Shown: positions 17,585-26,074 of the stretch, piece after piece
Position numbering within the stretch: the stretch's first letter is position 1
How the letters are laid out: each line of letters starts with the position of its first letter
Assembly: GCA_023213235.1 (NCBI GenBank)
Contig: CP096137.1
Location: 1 to 64,000 of the forward strand
Direction: 5' to 3'
Source of the DNA: Elusimicrobiota bacterium
GTDB lineage: Bacteria > Elusimicrobiota > Elusimicrobia > UBA1565 > UBA9628
DNA: 64,000 bases
Position numbers and translations under genes: made by a program
Notes under the pieces: generated by a model
The model's input: the letters and a program-made list of their open reading frames with translations, nothing else
Database searches by the model: none
What the model was told of the DNA's origin: nothing

Positions 17585-18763
17585 CTACGAGCCGTTCTTG
17601 GCGGCGCGGGCGGTGGCGACGACCTTGAGGATGTCCTCGCCGTAGCGGCTTCGCTTGAGGTCGGACAGGGGGCCGAGCGGGTCGCCGCCGTGGTCGCGGC
17701 ACGCGTGGATCGCGAGCGTGCGCAGGCTCTCGGTCGTCATGATCACGACGGGCTCGACGGCGTCCTTCTCCGAGCGGCTCTTGCGCCAGGCGCGCAGGGC
17801 CTCGAAGGTTCTCCACTCCAGGTCCGACAGGCGCTTGCGCTCGGCCGGCGCCGACGGCGGGCGCGTGACCGGCGGCGAGGCCTTGCCCTTCTCGACGGCG
17901 GACAGGAGGCCCGAGCCGAAGCGCTCGAGGATGTAGGGCGTCATGCCGCGCACGGCCGCCAGCGCCTCGCGCGTCTCCGGCATCGCCTGGGCGATCTTGA
18001 CCATGAGGTCCTCGGGCATCACGCGGAAGGGGGCGCGGTCGCGCGAGGAGGCCTGGTGCTCGCGGAACAGCCAGATCTCCTTGAGCGCGGCCATCGCCTG
18101 GCCGCCGATGTCTTCCCGGCCGACCAGTTTCCAGAATCCTTCCTGATCGAACGTTTTCACGTTGGGCTCGAGCTCGGCCAGGTCGGCGAAGGCTTCCTTC
18201 GCGTCGGCCATGCGGCCTTTCTCCTCGAGAAGCTTCTTCTGGATGTCGGCCAGGCGCATGAGGAAGTGCGTGTCGCCCTGCGCGTAGCGGATCATCTCGT
18301 GCGTGAGAGGGCGCTTGCCCCAGTCGGCGCGCTGCAGCTTCTTCGAGATGACGATGCCGAAGTGGCGCTCGATCGCGGCGGCCAGGCCGAGCTCCTTGGT
18401 GCCCAGGATGCGGGCGGCGATCATCGTGTCGTAGAGATTGGTGAACGTGAAGCCGTAGTCGCGCTTGAGGCAGAGCACGTCGTACTCGCCGGCGTGGAAG
18501 AGGATCTCGATCTTGGGGTCGGCGAACAGCGGGCCGAGGCAGGAGATGTCCTTGAAGGCGATCGGGTCGACGATGAAGTCTTCCGTCGGCGAGGAGATCT
18601 GGATGAGGCAGACCTTCTCTTTATACGCGTAGAAGCCGTTGGACTCGGTGTCGAAGGCGAGGCGGTCGCACTTGGCGAGGTCGACGCACACCTCTTCGAG
18701 GTGCTCCTTGGCGGTGATCAGCGTGGCGTCCTTCATTTGGTCGAGAGACATTGTATTAGCCAT
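17585..18763 (-). CDS. rnd: Ribonuclease D-like 3'-5' exonuclease
   Basis: A protein of 392 aa. The DEDD exonuclease motifs are LAFDTESNGF (Exo I), FHAGEYDVLCLKRDYG (Exo II) and YAQGDTHFLMRL (Exo III, DEDDy type). One or two HRDC-like helical regions follow (LEWRTFEALRAWRKSRSEKD). RNase D trims tRNA and other small RNA 3' ends. The ATG at 18763 gives the normal N-terminus. It lies 89 bp downstream of proC on the same strand. Confidence 0.88.
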   Translation of the reverse strand: MANTMSLDQMKDATLITAKEHLEEVCVDLAKCDRLAFDTESNGFYAYKEKVCLIQISSPTEDFIVDPIAFKDISCLGPLFADPKIEILFHAGEYDVLCLKRDYGFTFTNLYDTMIAARILGTKELGLAAAIERHFGIVISKKLQRADWGKRPLTHEMIRYAQGDTHFLMRLADIQKKLLEEKGRMADAKEAFADLAELEPNVKTFDQEGFWKLVGREDIGGQAMAALKEIWLFREHQASSRDRAPFRVMPEDLMVKIAQAMPETREALAAVRGMTPYILERFGSGLLSAVEKGKASPPVTRPPSAPAERKRLSDLEWRTFEALRAWRKSRSEKDAVEPVVIMTTESLRTLAIHACRDHGGDPLGPLSDLKRSRYGEDILKVVATARAAKNGS

Positions 18764-18852
18764 CTTTACCCATAAAAATAAAAAGCCGGAGCGCCCCAGG
18801 TCGGCGTTCCGGGAAGACGGCACCCTGTTTATAACAGGTCCGACGCGGGGCG

Positions 18853-19677
18853 TCAAGCCTCGAAGAGCTTGGACAATTCCTTCGACCGGTTGGTCGCCGC
18901 CTCGATACCGTCGATGAGCACCGAGCGCAGGCCCTTGCTCTCGAGGACGTGGATCGCGGTGATCGCGGTTCCGCCGGGCGTGGTGACCTCGTCCTTGAGA
19001 ACGGCCGGGTGCTTGCCGGTCTCGATGACGAGCTTCGCCGCGCCGAAGACGGTCTGCGCGGCGAGCTTGGCCGCGACGGCGCGCGGGATGCCCATCTTGA
19101 CGCCGCCGTCGATCATCGCCTCGATGGCCATGTAGAGGTAGACGGGTCCGGAGCCCGAGAGGCCCGTCACCGCGTCGAGCGCGCTTTCCGGCAAGGTCAC
19201 GCACAGGCCGACCGAGGAGAACACGGCCTCGGCGCGGGCCAGGTCCTTCTCGCCGGCGTGCGCGCCGGCGGCGATCGCGGTCGCGCCCGCGTCGACGAGG
19301 CAGGGCGTGTTCGGCATCGCGCGCACGACGGGCGCGTCGACGCGCAGAAGGCGCGAGATCGCCGCGGTCGGGACGCCGGCCATGACCGAGATCACGAGCT
19401 GATCCTTGCGGATCGTGCCCGCGAGCTCCTCCAAAACCTTCTTGGCCATCTGCGGCTTGACCGCGACGATGATCACGTCGGCCTCGGCGGCGGCCTTCTT
19501 GTTGTCGGTCGACGTGCGCACGCCCCATTTCTTCTGCAGCTCGGACAGCGCCTCGGCGCCGCGGCGCGTGGCGATGACCGACTTCGCGGGGACGAGCTTG
19601 GACTTGACCATGCCTCCGATGAGCGCTCCGGCCATGTGGCCGGCGCCGATCACGGCGATGGTCTGGTTCTTGAGCAT
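18853..19677 (-). CDS. proC: Pyrroline-5-carboxylate reductase
   Basis: A protein of 274 aa. The Rossmann motif IAVIGAGHMAGALIGG lies at the N-terminus, with AVKPQ, RAMPNTPCLV and the C-terminal signature GLSGSGPVYLYMAIEAM ... TTPGGTAITAIHVLE. It catalyses the last step of proline synthesis with NAD(P)H. TATAGA (19684-19689) lies 6 nt before the ATG, suggesting a leaderless transcript. Confidence 0.95.
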   Translation of the reverse strand: MLKNQTIAVIGAGHMAGALIGGMVKSKLVPAKSVIATRRGAEALSELQKKWGVRTSTDNKKAAAEADVIIVAVKPQMAKKVLEELAGTIRKDQLVISVMAGVPTAAISRLLRVDAPVVRAMPNTPCLVDAGATAIAAGAHAGEKDLARAEAVFSSVGLCVTLPESALDAVTGLSGSGPVYLYMAIEAMIDGGVKMGIPRAVAAKLAAQTVFGAAKLVIETGKHPAVLKDEVTTPGGTAITAIHVLESKGLRSVLIDGIEAATNRSKELSKLFEA

Positions 19678-19728
19678 AGACGGTCTATATAACAGGAGGC
19701 CCGCGCCGCGTCAAGGACGCGGATTTTT

Positions 19729-20913
19729 TCAGAAACGAATCATCGCGCGGACGTTGCCGCCGTCCCAGAACTTGCCCGGCGAGTCCATGTCGATGTTCGC
19801 GTTGAGGCCGATCCACGCCGACGGAGAGAAGCGGAACTCGACGGCCGCCGCGGTCTTGGCCTCGACGACGCGGCGCGCGAGGAGCTGGGTCGTCCGCCGG
19901 GCGCGGTCCTCGCCGAGCGAGAGGAAGGGAGACAGCTCGAGAAGCACGAGCTCGGAGAGCTCGCGGCGCCAGCGCAGGTGAGGCTGGACCTCCCAGCGCA
20001 GGTAGGTGACGCCGCCGGACGCGACGAACGGGTCGTCGGCGCGCGTCGAGCGGCGCAGGACGGCGAGGCCGGGCTCCCACTCGGTCTTCTCGCGGCGCAC
20101 GCGTACGGTGGCCTCGAGCGCGGCGGCGCGGCGGCGGAAGTCGGTCGACGTCCCGGCGGCCGCGGTGGCCCGGCGGTCGAGGCGTTCCTCGCGGTCGTAC
20201 GTGGCGGCCACGCGCGGGGCGAGGTCTCCGCCTCCGCTCCAGCCCGCGGCGACGCGTTCGCGCCGGTAGCCGAACGAGCGGTTCTCGACGGGGATCTCGC
20301 GCCGCGTCGCGCCGTCCAATTCGGCGGTCGTCCAGACGCGCCCGTCCCCGGCCTCGAGCGACGCCGACAGCTGGTCGGTGTAGGGCTTGAGCGTGTACCG
20401 CTCGGACGTCGAGCCGCGGCTGTTGAAGTTGAAGTCGACGGCCAGGCGCCGCGCGCGCGCCTCGAAGCCGCCGCCGCGCCAGCGCGCGCCGAGGCCGATG
20501 TCGGCGTCCTCCTTGCGGTAGGTCGGTTCGCCCACGACCTCGATCGACCAGCCGCGCCCGATGTCGGTCTCGAGCTCGAGCCAGTGGTGGGTCTCGCGGC
20601 GGTCCTTGTCGTCGCGCTGCTCCATGCGGAAGCGGAACTCGAGCCGCTTCGACAGCCGGCGCGAGAGCTTCAATCCCTGGTCCAGGTACAGGTCGCAGCA
20701 GTCGAGGCTCGCCCCGGACACCCGGTAGGCGCCGGAGGAGGCCGCCCAGTCGTCCTCCCAGGCGCGCGGCCAGGAGAAGGCGCGAAGGTCCAGGAAGTAC
20801 TCGGAATCGAGGAGGGCCTCGGTGTCGGCGCGCTCCAGAAGGCCGCGAATAAACGTCGCCCGGGCGGGGAGGGCCGAAAGCAGAATAACGGCGAAAATGA
20901 CTGCTCTTTTCAC
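19729..20913 (-). CDS. Predicted outer-membrane beta-barrel protein
   Basis: A protein of 394 aa with a signal peptide (KRAVIFAVILLSALPARA) and then alternating hydrophobic/polar strands with many aromatic and Arg/Glu residues (for example RLEFRFRMEQRDDKDRRETHH, WSIEVVGEPTYRKED). It ends in phenylalanine (AMIRF), the usual outer-membrane sorting signal. There are about 16-18 candidate strands. No specific family is recognised. The GTG at 20913 is chosen because it begins the signal peptide and TATCCT (20920-20925) lies exactly 6 nt upstream. Confidence 0.65.
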   Translation of the reverse strand: MKRAVIFAVILLSALPARATFIRGLLERADTEALLDSEYFLDLRAFSWPRAWEDDWAASSGAYRVSGASLDCCDLYLDQGLKLSRRLSKRLEFRFRMEQRDDKDRRETHHWLELETDIGRGWSIEVVGEPTYRKEDADIGLGARWRGGGFEARARRLAVDFNFNSRGSTSERYTLKPYTDQLSASLEAGDGRVWTTAELDGATRREIPVENRSFGYRRERVAAGWSGGGDLAPRVAATYDREERLDRRATAAAGTSTDFRRRAAALEATVRVRREKTEWEPGLAVLRRSTRADDPFVASGGVTYLRWEVQPHLRWRRELSELVLLELSPFLSLGEDRARRTTQLLARRVVEAKTAAAVEFRFSPSAWIGLNANIDMDSPGKFWDGGNVRAMIRF

Positions 20914-21006
20914 GAACCAAGGATAGCACAACGCTGTGACCGGGGGCACGCTTTCCCGTAACAATCCCGACATGGAAAATCGCCGGTCCGGGCTTATACT
21001 TAGGTC

Positions 21007-21159
21007 ATGAAGTTAGCGCTGTCGGCCAAGGTGACGATCGACCCCCGGAGGCTCCAGAAGAGCCGCTGGGTGCACGACACGGCCCACCTGCTCGTCGACG
21101 CCGTGCGCCGCGCGCGGACCGCGGAAGGCCGCCCGAACGACCGGGCGCGCAAGCACTAG
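21007..21159 (+). CDS. Small basic protein, 50 aa
   Basis: A short open frame starting MKLALSAKVTIDPRRLQKSR and ending in a basic tail. It has a net positive charge (many Arg/Lys/His), no cysteine and no membrane helix. Support for it being real comes from TATACT (20995-21000) exactly 6 nt before the ATG, a spacing shared with many genes here, and a strong terminator 22 bp after the stop. The function is unknown. Its position beside the histone-like gene could hint at a nucleic-acid role, but that is speculation. Confidence 0.5.
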   Translation: MKLALSAKVTIDPRRLQKSRWVHDTAHLLVDAVRRARTAEGRPNDRARKH

Positions 21160-21181
21160 ATTTTCGGCCCCACCGAAAGAC

Positions 21182-21222
21182 AAGCGCCCGGGAGCGAGCA
21201 AAGCTCCCGGGCGCTTCGTTTT
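21182..21222. terminator. Bidirectional terminator between the 50-aa gene and the histone-like gene
   Basis: A 14-bp perfect stem (21182-21195 with 21203-21216), a 7-base loop, and a CGTTTT tail on the plus strand. The minus-strand side has a shorter T-rich end. It serves convergent genes. Confidence 0.85.
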
Positions 21223-21233
21223 ACGGACGCGGA

Positions 21234-21425
21234 CTAGACGTGGAAGTCGTGGGCGCGGACGGTCTTGCGGCCGTTGGCCTTGGCGCGCTTGCCGGCCTGC
21301 TCGAGGTACCAGTACACGACGCCGTTGAGGCCGTCGAGCGCGTCGCCGGCGGTGTTGCAGCCCATCTTCTTGAGGATCGCCTTCGCCTTGCTCGCGATCA
21401 CGAACGGCTCCAGTTTCTTCGCCAT
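21234..21425 (-). CDS. Bacterial histone-fold protein
   Basis: A protein of 63 aa. It reads as a minimal histone fold: a short helix (VIASKAKAILKKMG), a long central helix (DALDGLNGVVYWYLEQAGKR), a loop with the hallmark RKTV, then the start of a short third helix (RAHDF). RKTV plus an aspartate two residues into helix 3 matches archaeal histones and the short histones described in Bdellovibrio and relatives. It probably dimerises and coats DNA. TATAGT (21461-21466) and a GGAG ribosome binding site give it a normal 5' leader, unlike many neighbours. HU/IHF is excluded by the sequence pattern. Confidence 0.72.
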   Translation of the reverse strand: MAKKLEPFVIASKAKAILKKMGCNTAGDALDGLNGVVYWYLEQAGKRAKANGRKTVRAHDFHV

Positions 21426-21488
21426 AGTGTTTCTCCAAGCCCCGGTCGGGGCGCGGGCCCACTATACAAATTCGGGTAGAATGGGGCG

Positions 21489-22859
21489 ATGAAGACCAAG
21501 GCGGCCGCTTTTCTCCTGGCCGCGGCGGCCGGCCTGCGCTTCCTGTTCCTCGGCGCCAAGTCGCTGTGGTTCGACGAGGCCTCGACCGTCCTGCTCGCGA
21601 CGCGTCCGCTGTCCGAACTGCCGGGCCTCTTGATCGCCAACGAGGCGAACCCGCCGCTGTACTACGGCCTCATGCACTTTTGGCTGAAGCTCTTCGCCGA
21701 CCCGCGGCTGGGCCTGCGCGCCTTCTCGGCGTTGTGCGGCGCCGCGGCGCTGTACGCGTTCAAGGGCCTCGCCGAGCGCGCCCTTCCGCCGCGCGCGCGG
21801 ACGCCGGCGCTGCTGCTCGCGGCGCTGTCGTCGTTCTGGATCCACGCGGCGCAGGACGGGCGCTGCTACTCCCTGCTGCTGCTGATCTCCGTCGTCACGA
21901 CGCGTCTCACGCTCGAGCTCTCGGAAAAACCCGAGAAGCGCCTGTGGCTCGCGTACGCGGCGCTCGCCGCCGCCGGGCTTTGGACGCATTACTACTACGC
22001 CGTCCTGCTCGCCGGCCACGCGGCGTGGCTGCTCCGAGGCCGCGACCGCAAGGCCTTCCTGCTCGCGCACCTCGCCGCGGGCCTTGCCTTCGCGCCGTGG
22101 CTGCCGTCGATGCTCGCGCAGGCTCGGCTGCACGCGGGCGATCCGGTGCTCGGCGAGGCGCTCGGTCCCGCGCGCGTGCTCGACCTGCTGGGGACTTCGT
22201 TCTTCGACGTGACCTTCCTCGGGCTCGTCCTGCCGGCGTGGAGCGGCGTCGCCGTCGGCGCGGGGTTCGTCGCCCTGCTCGCCCTCGCGCGCCGCGAGAA
22301 GGCCGAGGCCTTCGCGTTCGCCGCGTCGCACCTGGCCGTCGGTCTCGGCGTGGTGATCGCCGTCGAGCTGTGGGGCGGCCGTCCGGTGACGCAGGCGCGC
22401 TACTTCTACCCGCTCTCGCCGCTGATCCTGCTCGGCGCGGCCGCGGGCCTGGCCGGGACGTCGCGTCTGTCGAAGGCCGCGCGGGTCGCGGCGGGGCTCG
22501 TCGTGCTCGGCGGGACGGCCGGCTACTTTTACTCGGCGCTCAAGGTCGACCCGCGCTTAGCCGAGCTCGCCGCCTTCATCCGCCGCTCCTCGGGCCCCGA
22601 GATCCCCGTCGTGCACCTCGGCAAGTACTACTACCTGCCGCTGCGCGTCTACTATCTCCCGGAGCGGAAAAACCTGCTGCTCGCGAGCGAGGCGGTCGGG
22701 ATGGACTTCCGCGCGATGCCGCCGTACCCCGGGGTCATCGAGAAGGACGAGTTGGCGGCGATCCCGCGCGTCGTCGTGGTCGACGAGAGCCGCGTCCTGT
22801 CGAAGGAGCGCGTCGTGCTGGCGACCGGAGCCCAGTTGTCCGGCCTGCTCTTCCGTTAG
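21489..22859 (+). CDS. GT39-like polytopic glycosyltransferase
   Basis: A protein of 456 aa with about ten hydrophobic helices. The early periplasmic loop has LWFDEAS and NPPLYYGLMHFWL, the acidic-residue and NPP/Y motifs of ArnT/PMT-type (GT-C) enzymes that use polyprenyl-phosphate sugars. A soluble C-terminal part follows. The donor and acceptor are unknown; lipid or protein glycosylation at the periplasmic face is expected. TAGAAT (21477-21482) lies 6 nt before the ATG. The gene is divergent from the histone-like gene and ends at a long palindrome. Confidence 0.75.
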   Translation: MKTKAAAFLLAAAAGLRFLFLGAKSLWFDEASTVLLATRPLSELPGLLIANEANPPLYYGLMHFWLKLFADPRLGLRAFSALCGAAALYAFKGLAERALPPRARTPALLLAALSSFWIHAAQDGRCYSLLLLISVVTTRLTLELSEKPEKRLWLAYAALAAAGLWTHYYYAVLLAGHAAWLLRGRDRKAFLLAHLAAGLAFAPWLPSMLAQARLHAGDPVLGEALGPARVLDLLGTSFFDVTFLGLVLPAWSGVAVGAGFVALLALARREKAEAFAFAASHLAVGLGVVIAVELWGGRPVTQARYFYPLSPLILLGAAAGLAGTSRLSKAARVAAGLVVLGGTAGYFYSALKVDPRLAELAAFIRRSSGPEIPVVHLGKYYYLPLRVYYLPERKNLLLASEAVGMDFRAMPPYPGVIEKDELAAIPRVVVVDESRVLSKERVVLATGAQLSGLLFR

Positions 22860-22938
22860 AGGGTGTCAGGCCTAACGATTAACGATTCCTACCGATGCGG
22901 ATCGATGGGGAATCGTTAATCGTTAGGCCTGACACCCT
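22860..22938. repeat. Perfect palindrome C with GGTGTCAG end motif
   Basis: Arms 22860-22889 and 22909-22938 are 30-bp perfect inverted repeats around a 19-base loop. The outer ends read AGGGTGTCAGG. The left arm starts immediately after the stop codon of the GT39-like gene, and the right arm ends 7 bp before the stop of the exonuclease gene on the opposite strand, so it separates convergent genes. Confidence 0.88.
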
Positions 22939-22945
22939 ATAACGA

Positions 22946-23479
22946 TCAGATCTTGACGCCCTTCTTCTGGGCGGCGATGACGATCTGGGCGCAGGCGTGG
23001 GCGTCGGAGAGCGCCTCGTGGTGGTTGAGGTCGATGGCCAGGTGCTGGCAGACGTTGGAGAGCTTGGTCGGGTAGATGTTCCAGGTGCTGCGCGCCAGGC
23101 GCACCGTGCAGATGAAGCGGTGCGCGGGCTTGGGGAGCTTGGCGGCGGCGCAGCAGGCCTCGAGGACGCCGCTGTCGAAAGGGGCGTTATGAGCGGCGAC
23201 GAAGTCCGCCCCGGCGAGGAGCGGCGCGAGCTTCGGCCACGCCTCCTTGAAAGTCGGGGCGTCGACCACCTGTTCGGGCTTGATGCCGTGGATGTAGGTG
23301 AACATGAACTCCGCGGGGGCGGGGCTGAACAGGTCGCCGCCCTCCAGGCGCGGCGGGCGCAGCAGCTGGACGACCTTTTTGACGACGTTGCCGTGCTCGA
23401 CGCGCACGAGCCCGACCGAGCAGGCGGAGTCGCGGCCTTGATCGGCCGTCTCGAAGTCGATCGCGACGAAGACGCTCAC
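22946..23479 (-). CDS. DnaQ-like 3'-5' exonuclease
   Basis: A protein of 177 aa. DEDDh motifs: VAIDFETADQGRDSACSVG (Exo I), FVAAHNAPFDSGVLEA (Exo II), and HHEALSDAHACAQI (Exo III with the catalytic histidine). Such stand-alone exonucleases resemble the PolIII epsilon subunit, but are also used in repair. The GTG start overlaps the lysC stop by 4 nt, making it the last gene of the threonine operon. Confidence 0.85.
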   Translation of the reverse strand: MSVFVAIDFETADQGRDSACSVGLVRVEHGNVVKKVVQLLRPPRLEGGDLFSPAPAEFMFTYIHGIKPEQVVDAPTFKEAWPKLAPLLAGADFVAAHNAPFDSGVLEACCAAAKLPKPAHRFICTVRLARSTWNIYPTKLSNVCQHLAIDLNHHEALSDAHACAQIVIAAQKKGVKI

Positions 23480-24705
23480 GCGCGGCGCCCCTTGGCCAGG
23501 CCGTAGGCCTTGTGAAGGGCCTTGAGCGCGTTCTCGCCCTGCGCGAGGTCGACGACGCAGGACACGCGCAGGTCGGAGGCCGAGATCATGTGGATGTTGA
23601 TCTTCTGCGCGGCGAGCGCGGAGAACATCGTGGCCGCGATGCGCGGCGAGCGGCGAAAGCCCGTGCCGACGGCGGAGACTTTCGCGACCTCCTCGTTCAA
23701 GTCGACGCGCTCGGCGCGCAGCGAACGCGCGACGGACTCGAGGGCCTTCTTGGCCTTGAGCGCGGAGGACTTCGGCGACATGAAGGAGATGTCGTTGACG
23801 CCGGTCTGCGCGGGGGCGGACTGGATGATCATGTCGACGGGGACGTTCTCGGCGGCGAGCGCGGTGAGGACCTTCGCGGCCACGCCGGGCTGGTCGGGGA
23901 CGCCGACGACGGTCAGGCGCACCTCGCTCTTGTCGAGGGCCAAAGACGAGACGAACGCTTTCTCCAGCATGGACTTCTCCTTGGCGACGACCCAGGTGCC
24001 TCCCTGGGGATGAAAAGCGGAGCGGACGTGGATGCGGACGCCGAAGCGCTCGGCGACCTCCATCGAGCGGGCCATCATGACCTGGGCGCCGGCGCCCGCG
24101 AGCTCGAGCATTTCCTCGAAGGTGATGGTCTTCAGTTTGCGCGCCTCGTGGACGATGCGCGGGTCGGCGGTGTAGACGCCCTTCACGTCGGAAAAGATCT
24201 CGCAGCGGCCCGTCTTGAGCGCGGAGGCGAGCGCGACGGCGGTCAGGTCGGAGCCGCCGCGTCCGAGGGTCACGACGTCGCCGTTCTCGGCGCCTTGAAA
24301 GCCCGCGACCGCGACGATGCGGCCGGCCTTCAGGTGCCGGCGGATGTTCGCGGTGCGGATGACGTCGATCTGGGCGCGGGCCGCGCCGCCCTTGGCGACG
24401 ATGCCGGCCTGCGGGCCGGTCAGCGAGACGGCGTCGGCGCCGCGCGCCTTGCAGGCCATCGCGAACAGCGAGATGCCGACCTGCTCGCCGGTCGTGATGA
24501 GCTGGTCGAGCTCGCGGTCGTCGGGCGACGGCGTGATGCGCTCGGCCAAGGTGATCAGCTCGTCGGTCATCTCGCCGGGGGCCGAGACGACCACGACGAC
24601 CCCGTAGCCCTTCCGGCGCTCGGCGATGGCGCGCTCGGCGGCGCGCTGGATCTTCTCGGGGTCGGCCACGGAGGTCCCGCCGAACTTCATGACGGTGATC
24701 TTCAT
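23476..24705 (-). CDS. lysC: Aspartate kinase
   Basis: A protein of 409 aa with the N-terminal KFGGTSVADPEKI, central GRGGSDLTAVALA, and two C-terminal ACT domains (VVGVPDQPGVAAKVL and a second near KVSAVGTGFRR) that normally give lysine/threonine feedback control. It phosphorylates aspartate, the entry to the aspartate-family pathway. ATG 24705 overlaps the upstream stop by 4 nt. Semialdehyde dehydrogenase (asd) is not in this operon. Confidence 0.95.
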   Translation of the reverse strand: MKITVMKFGGTSVADPEKIQRAAERAIAERRKGYGVVVVVSAPGEMTDELITLAERITPSPDDRELDQLITTGEQVGISLFAMACKARGADAVSLTGPQAGIVAKGGAARAQIDVIRTANIRRHLKAGRIVAVAGFQGAENGDVVTLGRGGSDLTAVALASALKTGRCEIFSDVKGVYTADPRIVHEARKLKTITFEEMLELAGAGAQVMMARSMEVAERFGVRIHVRSAFHPQGGTWVVAKEKSMLEKAFVSSLALDKSEVRLTVVGVPDQPGVAAKVLTALAAENVPVDMIIQSAPAQTGVNDISFMSPKSSALKAKKALESVARSLRAERVDLNEEVAKVSAVGTGFRRSPRIAATMFSALAAQKINIHMISASDLRVSCVVDLAQGENALKALHKAYGLAKGRRA

Positions 24706-25157
24706 TTCGGCTTCTCGAGCGTGAGCGTCGCCTCGCACGCGCCGCCGAGCAAGGTCGGCTCCTCGGTGCGGGCGGCCATCACGACGGCCTTGCGGGCCTC
24801 GAATTCCACCTCGAGGGTGCCGAAGACCGGCGGCGTCCCGCTCGCGGCGAACGCCCAGCGCTCCGGCGGCGGCGCGGGCCGCTTGCGGCGCGAGACGACG
24901 GGGCGCGACTCCTCGCGGGTCAAGGTCAGCACGCGCTCGTCGACGACGACGCCGCGTCCGTCGATGCCGCGCAGCACGATCTTCTCGCGGCCCTCGGCGT
25001 CGTCGAGCGACAGCAGCACCGCGCGCTTGAGCGGCCCGTCCTTGGGAAAGCGGCAGAGCATCGGCCCGCTGAAGCGCGCGTCCTTCGGCAGCGCCCGCGA
25101 GGGCGCGTCGGACGCCGCGGCGGCCGCGGCGAGCAGCAGCGCCGGCCCGGGGGTCAT
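24702..25157 (-). CDS. Small exported protein of unknown function within the threonine operon
   Basis: A protein of 151 aa with a short signal-like hydrophobic N-terminus (GPALLLAAAAAASDA). The rest is predicted beta-rich (RFPKDGPLKRAVLLSLDDAEG, GTLEVEFEARKAVVMAA), with two cysteines (about residues 35 and 144). I do not recognise a family. It overlaps thrB and lysC by 4 nt each, so it is translated with amino-acid biosynthesis genes, although an exported product has no obvious role there. Confidence 0.6.
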   Translation of the reverse strand: MTPGPALLLAAAAAASDAPSRALPKDARFSGPMLCRFPKDGPLKRAVLLSLDDAEGREKIVLRGIDGRGVVVDERVLTLTREESRPVVSRRKRPAPPPERWAFAASGTPPVFGTLEVEFEARKAVVMAARTEEPTLLGGACEATLTLEKPK

Positions 25158-26074
25158 CGGTGGACCGCGACCCCTTGGTGGTCGACCTGCAGGGAGAGCC
25201 AGCGGCTGGAGACCCCGTGCTTGTGGAACGCGCGGACCATCGCCTCGCCGACGGCGGCGTTGCGTCCCTCGACGAAGGCGAAGACGGTCGGGCCGGAGCC
25301 CGACAGCGAGGCGCCGGCGGCGCCCGCGTCGACGGCGGCGGCCAGCGCGTCCTCGAGGCCGGGCACGAGTTTGGCGCGGTAGGGCTGATGGAGCCGGTCC
25401 TTCATGAGCTCCGGCAGGCGCGCGACATGGCCGCTCTCGAGGGCGCGCACGAGCAGCAGCGCGCGCGAGGCGTTGAAGACGGCGTCGTCGCGGAAGACGG
25501 TCTCGGGCAGGACGGAGCGGGCCTTCTTCGTGGACAGCTCGAAGTCCGGGATGCAGACCACCGAGGAGAGCGACGCGTGCACCCCGAGCCGCTGGGCGCG
25601 GGCGCGGCCGTCGATGACGAGGCTCGCCGTCAGGCCGCCGTGCACGCACGGCGCGATGTTGTCGGGATGCCCCTCGAGGCCGACCGCGAGCTGCTCGAGC
25701 TCGTCTTCGGAGCGGCGCAAGGTCCCGACGAGGTGGGCGCCGGCCCACAGGCCCGTGACGATCGCCGCGGCCGAGGAGCCGAGGCCGCGCGCCAGCGGCA
25801 CGCGGTTGCGGGCCTTGAAGACCAGGCGGCCGGGCAGCGACGGCGGAAGCGACATGCGCGCCGCGCGCACGAGCATGTTCGTCTCGCCGCGCGCGAGGGT
25901 GTCGGCGCCGGCGCCCTCGATCTCGACGACGGGCGGGCCGGAGGCGTCGTGGAGCTCGAGCGTGAGCTCGTTGCGCAGGCCGAGCGCCATGCCCAGGCAG
26001 TCGAAGCCGGGCCCGAGGTTGCTCGTCGAGGCCGGGGCCGTCACCGTCACGCGCGCGAGAATCTTGTCCTTCAA
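25154..26074 (-). CDS. thrB: Homoserine kinase
   Basis: A protein of 306 aa of the GHMP kinase family. N-terminal TVTAPASTSNLGPGFDCLG, the ATP-binding VPLARGLGSSAAAIVTG, and the C-terminal AGASLSGSGPTVFAF motif are all present. It phosphorylates homoserine for threonine synthase. The likely start is TTG 26074, which overlaps the thrC stop (TTGA) like the other junctions; a later GTG would cut into the first strand. Confidence 0.93.
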   Translation of the reverse strand: MKDKILARVTVTAPASTSNLGPGFDCLGMALGLRNELTLELHDASGPPVVEIEGAGADTLARGETNMLVRAARMSLPPSLPGRLVFKARNRVPLARGLGSSAAAIVTGLWAGAHLVGTLRRSEDELEQLAVGLEGHPDNIAPCVHGGLTASLVIDGRARAQRLGVHASLSSVVCIPDFELSTKKARSVLPETVFRDDAVFNASRALLLVRALESGHVARLPELMKDRLHQPYRAKLVPGLEDALAAAVDAGAAGASLSGSGPTVFAFVEGRNAAVGEAMVRAFHKHGVSSRWLSLQVDHQGVAVHR

